Assembly (NCBI RefSeq): GCF_003390395.1
Contig: NZ_QUOV01000001.1
Span: forward strand, 1,612,001 to 1,676,000
DNA: 64,000 nt
Source: Thalassotalea euphylliae
Lineage (GTDB): Bacteria > Pseudomonadota > Gammaproteobacteria > Enterobacterales > Alteromonadaceae
Direction: 5' to 3'
This document shows positions 61,576 through 64,000 of the stretch, piece by piece (the first letter of the stretch is position 1; every line of letters starts with the position of its first letter). The notes below the pieces were generated by a model. It did not search any database and was not told the DNA's origin. It saw only the letters and a program-made list of their open reading frames with translations. A program made the translations under genes and the position numbers.

Positions 61576-64000
61576 ATGCCAAAACGTACTGACATAAAAA
61601 GTATTCTAATCTTAGGTGCTGGCCCAATTGTTATCGGTCAAGCGTGTGAGTTTGACTATTCAGGTGCACAAGCCTGTAAAGCCCTGCGCGAAGAGGGTTA
61701 CCGCGTTATTCTGGTGAACTCTAATCCAGCCACCATTATGACTGACCCAGAAATGGCTGATGCAACTTACATTGAGCCTATTCACTGGGAAGTGGTGCGC
61801 AAGATTATTGAAAAAGAACGCCCAGACGCGATTTTACCTACCATGGGTGGTCAAACAGCACTTAACTGTGCACTAGAGCTTGAATCAAACGGTGTACTTG
61901 CTGAGTTTGGTGTTGAGATGATCGGCGCTACTGCTGATGCTATCGACAAAGCTGAAAACCGTGAACGCTTTGACCAAGCGATGAAAAACATTGGTTTAGA
62001 ATGTCCACGCGCTGAAATTGTGCACTCAATGGAGGAAGCGAAAGAAACCGCTAAGCGCATCGGTTTCCCATGTATTATTCGCCCGTCTTTTACCATGGGG
62101 GGTACTGGTGGCGGTATCGCGTACAACCAAGAAGAATTCGAAACGATTTGTACTCGTGGTTTAGATTTATCACCAACCAACGAGTTACTTATCGATGAAT
62201 CATTAATCGGTTGGAAAGAGTATGAAATGGAAGTGGTTCGCGATAAGAACGACAACTGTATCATTATCTGTTCAATTGAAAACTTTGACCCTATGGGCAT
62301 TCACACCGGTGACTCAATCACGGTAGCACCAGCGCAAACGCTAACCGATAAAGAATACCAAATCATGCGTAACGCATCACTTGCGGTATTGCGTGAAATT
62401 GGTGTTGAAACCGGTGGTTCAAACGTACAGTTCGGTGTTAACCCGAAAGATGGTCGTGTTGTCATTATCGAGATGAACCCGCGTGTATCGCGCTCATCTG
62501 CATTAGCATCAAAAGCGACGGGTTTCCCAATTGCTAAAGTGGCAGCAAAACTAGCGGTTGGCTTCACGTTAGACGAGTTACAAAACGATATCACAGGTGG
62601 TGCAACACCAGCATCATTCGAACCAACCATTGATTACGTAGTAACGAAAATTCCACGTTTTAACTTCGAAAAATTCGCTGGCTCAGAAGATCGTTTAACG
62701 ACGCAAATGAAGTCGGTAGGTGAGGTGATGGCGATTGGTCGTAACCAACAAGAGTCAATGCAAAAAGCACTACGTGGCTTAGAGGTTGGCGCTAGCGGTT
62801 TTGATCCAAAAGTTGATGTTAACGACAAAGACGCACGCTCTGAAATTATGCACGAATTGCAAGAAGCGGGCGCTGATCGCATCTGGTACGTGGCTGATGC
62901 CTTCCGTTTAGGCATGTCAGTTGATGAAGTATTCAACGCCACTAAAATTGACCGTTGGTTCCTTGTACAAATCGAAGATATCGTTTTAGAGGAAAAAGCA
63001 CTAGCTGAAAGCGGTATGGCGGGCTTAAACGCTGCGTCGTTAAAACGCTTAAAGCGCAAAGGTTTCTCAGACAAGCGTCTTGCGGATGTGATTGGTGTTA
63101 ATGAATCTGAAATTCGCAAGAAACGTCATGCGGCTGATATTCGCCCAGTTTACAAGCGCGTTGATACCTGTGCGGCAGAGTTTAAATCTGACACCGCTTA
63201 CATGTACTCAACGTACGATGAAGAGTGCGAATCTTCACCGTCTGACAAAGAAAAAATCATGATCATTGGTGGTGGTCCAAACCGTATCGGTCAAGGTATT
63301 GAGTTTGACTACTGTTGTGTACACGCAGCCCTTGCGATGCGCGAAGACGGTTACGAAACCATTATGGTGAACTGTAACCCTGAAACAGTGTCAACTGACT
63401 ACGACACGTCTGATCGCTTGTACTTCGAGCCGATCACTTTTGAAGATGTGTTAGAAATCGTTAATGTTGAAAAACCAAAAGGCGTAATCGTGCAATACGG
63501 TGGTCAAACACCACTGAAACTTGCTCGTGCACTAGAAGCGGCTGGTGTACCAATTATTGGTACTTCACCTGATGCGATTGACCGCGCAGAAGACCGTGAG
63601 CGTTTCCAACAAGCAGTTGAGCGTTTAGGTCTATTACAACCAGAAAACGCGACAGTGACTTCGTTAGAAGAAGCGGTATCAGAAGCGAAAACTATCGGCT
63701 TCCCATTGGTTGTTCGTCCATCTTACGTATTGGGTGGGCGTGCGATGGAAATCGTTTACGATGAAGACGACTTACGCCGTTACATGAACGAAGCGGTAAG
63801 CGTGTCAAACGACTCGCCAGTATTGCTTGACCACTTCCTTGACGATGCGGTTGAAGTAGACATCGATGCGATTTGTGACGGTGAAAACGTAGTGATTGGC
63901 GGCATTATGCAGCACATCGAACAAGCAGGTGTTCACTCTGGTGACTCAGCCTGCTCATTACCGGCTTACAGCCTAAGCCAAGAAGTGCAGGACGTAATGC
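61576..64000 (+). CDS. carB: carbamoyl phosphate synthase large subunit (3' end outside window)
   Basis: From the ATG at 61576 the frame runs without a stop to the window edge: 808 of about 1073 codons. The first half contains [37 protein letters not shown], the ATP-grasp region [16 protein letters not shown] and [19 protein letters not shown]. The second half repeats the fold ([48 protein letters not shown]), as expected from the internal duplication. It makes carbamoyl phosphate for arginine and pyrimidine synthesis with CarA. Confidence 0.97.
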   Translation, partial: MPKRTDIKSILILGAGPIVIGQACEFDYSGAQACKALREEGYRVILVNSNPATIMTDPEMADATYIEPIHWEVVRKIIEKERPDAILPTMGGQTALNCALELESNGVLAEFGVEMIGATADAIDKAENRERFDQAMKNIGLECPRAEIVHSMEEAKETAKRIGFPCIIRPSFTMGGTGGGIAYNQEEFETICTRGLDLSPTNELLIDESLIGWKEYEMEVVRDKNDNCIIICSIENFDPMGIHTGDSITVAPAQTLTDKEYQIMRNASLAVLREIGVETGGSNVQFGVNPKDGRVVIIEMNPRVSRSSALASKATGFPIAKVAAKLAVGFTLDELQNDITGGATPASFEPTIDYVVTKIPRFNFEKFAGSEDRLTTQMKSVGEVMAIGRNQQESMQKALRGLEVGASGFDPKVDVNDKDARSEIMHELQEAGADRIWYVADAFRLGMSVDEVFNATKIDRWFLVQIEDIVLEEKALAESGMAGLNAASLKRLKRKGFSDKRLADVIGVNESEIRKKRHAADIRPVYKRVDTCAAEFKSDTAYMYSTYDEECESSPSDKEKIMIIGGGPNRIGQGIEFDYCCVHAALAMREDGYETIMVNCNPETVSTDYDTSDRLYFEPITFEDVLEIVNVEKPKGVIVQYGGQTPLKLARALEAAGVPIIGTSPDAIDRAEDRERFQQAVERLGLLQPENATVTSLEEAVSEAKTIGFPLVVRPSYVLGGRAMEIVYDEDDLRRYMNEAVSVSNDSPVLLDHFLDDAVEVDIDAICDGENVVIGGIMQHIEQAGVHSGDSACSLPAYSLSQEVQDVM

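Noticed and set aside
61851..63119. Three long minus-strand frames inside carB
   Set aside because: They are antisense to a continuous, highly conserved carB frame that runs off the window edge.
1..64000. tRNA or rRNA genes and CRISPR arrays
   Set aside because: I saw no tRNA T-loop/anticodon arrangement, no rRNA-like stretch and no regularly spaced repeats of 25-40 bp; a tRNAscan-SE and CRISPR finder run would confirm.

Overview
This window looks like chromosomal DNA of a marine gammaproteobacterium of the Alteromonadales. A Colwelliaceae member such as Thalassotalea or Colwellia is the best guess. The basis is E. coli/Shewanella-like gene order (mutH-rppH-ptsP-lgt-thyA, the complete his operon, yoaA-tsaB...fadD, yciK...sohB, dapB-carAB), moderately AT-rich DNA, a VolA/Pla-1-type lipase, and dispersed repeats whose ends read ATACCAA...TTGGTAT. 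The genus is an inference from gene content and was not tested by a search.

Layout. 0-2.7 kb: an AraC-type regulator cut by the left edge, a Crp/Fnr regulator, a small membrane protein, an acetyltransferase and a CBS protein. 2.9-5.3 kb: the peroxide-detoxifying ahpC-ahpF pair. 5.7-18.6 kb: mixed housekeeping and metabolic genes (periplasmic binding protein, lectin-like surface protein, M13 peptidase lipoprotein, TetR regulator with a ThrE-type exporter, NRDE protein, a three-gene sugar-acid set, a diguanylate cyclase, mutH). 18.7-25 kb: rppH, ptsP, a TauE/SafE permease, lgt and thyA, interrupted by two related ~280-bp repeat elements. 25-28 kb: small accessory genes, several followed by short tandem repeats. 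28-31.4 kb: an accessory tract of four minus-strand genes (collagen-like lipoprotein, two small membrane proteins, a frameshifted GIY-YIG-like protein) separated by structured spacers that resemble integron attC sites. 31.8-39.35 kb: the histidine operon hisG-D-C-B-H-A-F-IE, preceded by a His-rich leader peptide and an attenuator. 39.7-47.2 kb: yoaA-tsaB, three less conserved genes and fadD. 47.2-48.7 kb: a complete IS4-family insertion sequence. 48.8-56.1 kb: yciK, a VolA-like lipase, sohB, a decayed phosphatase gene and a 5'-nucleotidase-like lipoprotein. 56.3-64 kb: an NhaC-type antiporter, fklB, dapB, carA and the first three quarters of carB, which runs off the right edge.

How the genes work together. 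The his operon makes histidine and appears to be controlled by ribosome-mediated attenuation. carAB makes carbamoyl phosphate for arginine and pyrimidines, and dapB feeds lysine and peptidoglycan synthesis. ahpC and ahpF form the peroxidase system. The most unusual region is 28.2-31.4 kb, which I read as a candidate cluster of integron-like cassettes without an integrase in view. Secondary points of interest are the paired miniature repeat elements, the IS whose transposase start codon follows directly on a terminator-like hairpin, and a phosphatase pseudogene that has lost its catalytic residues.
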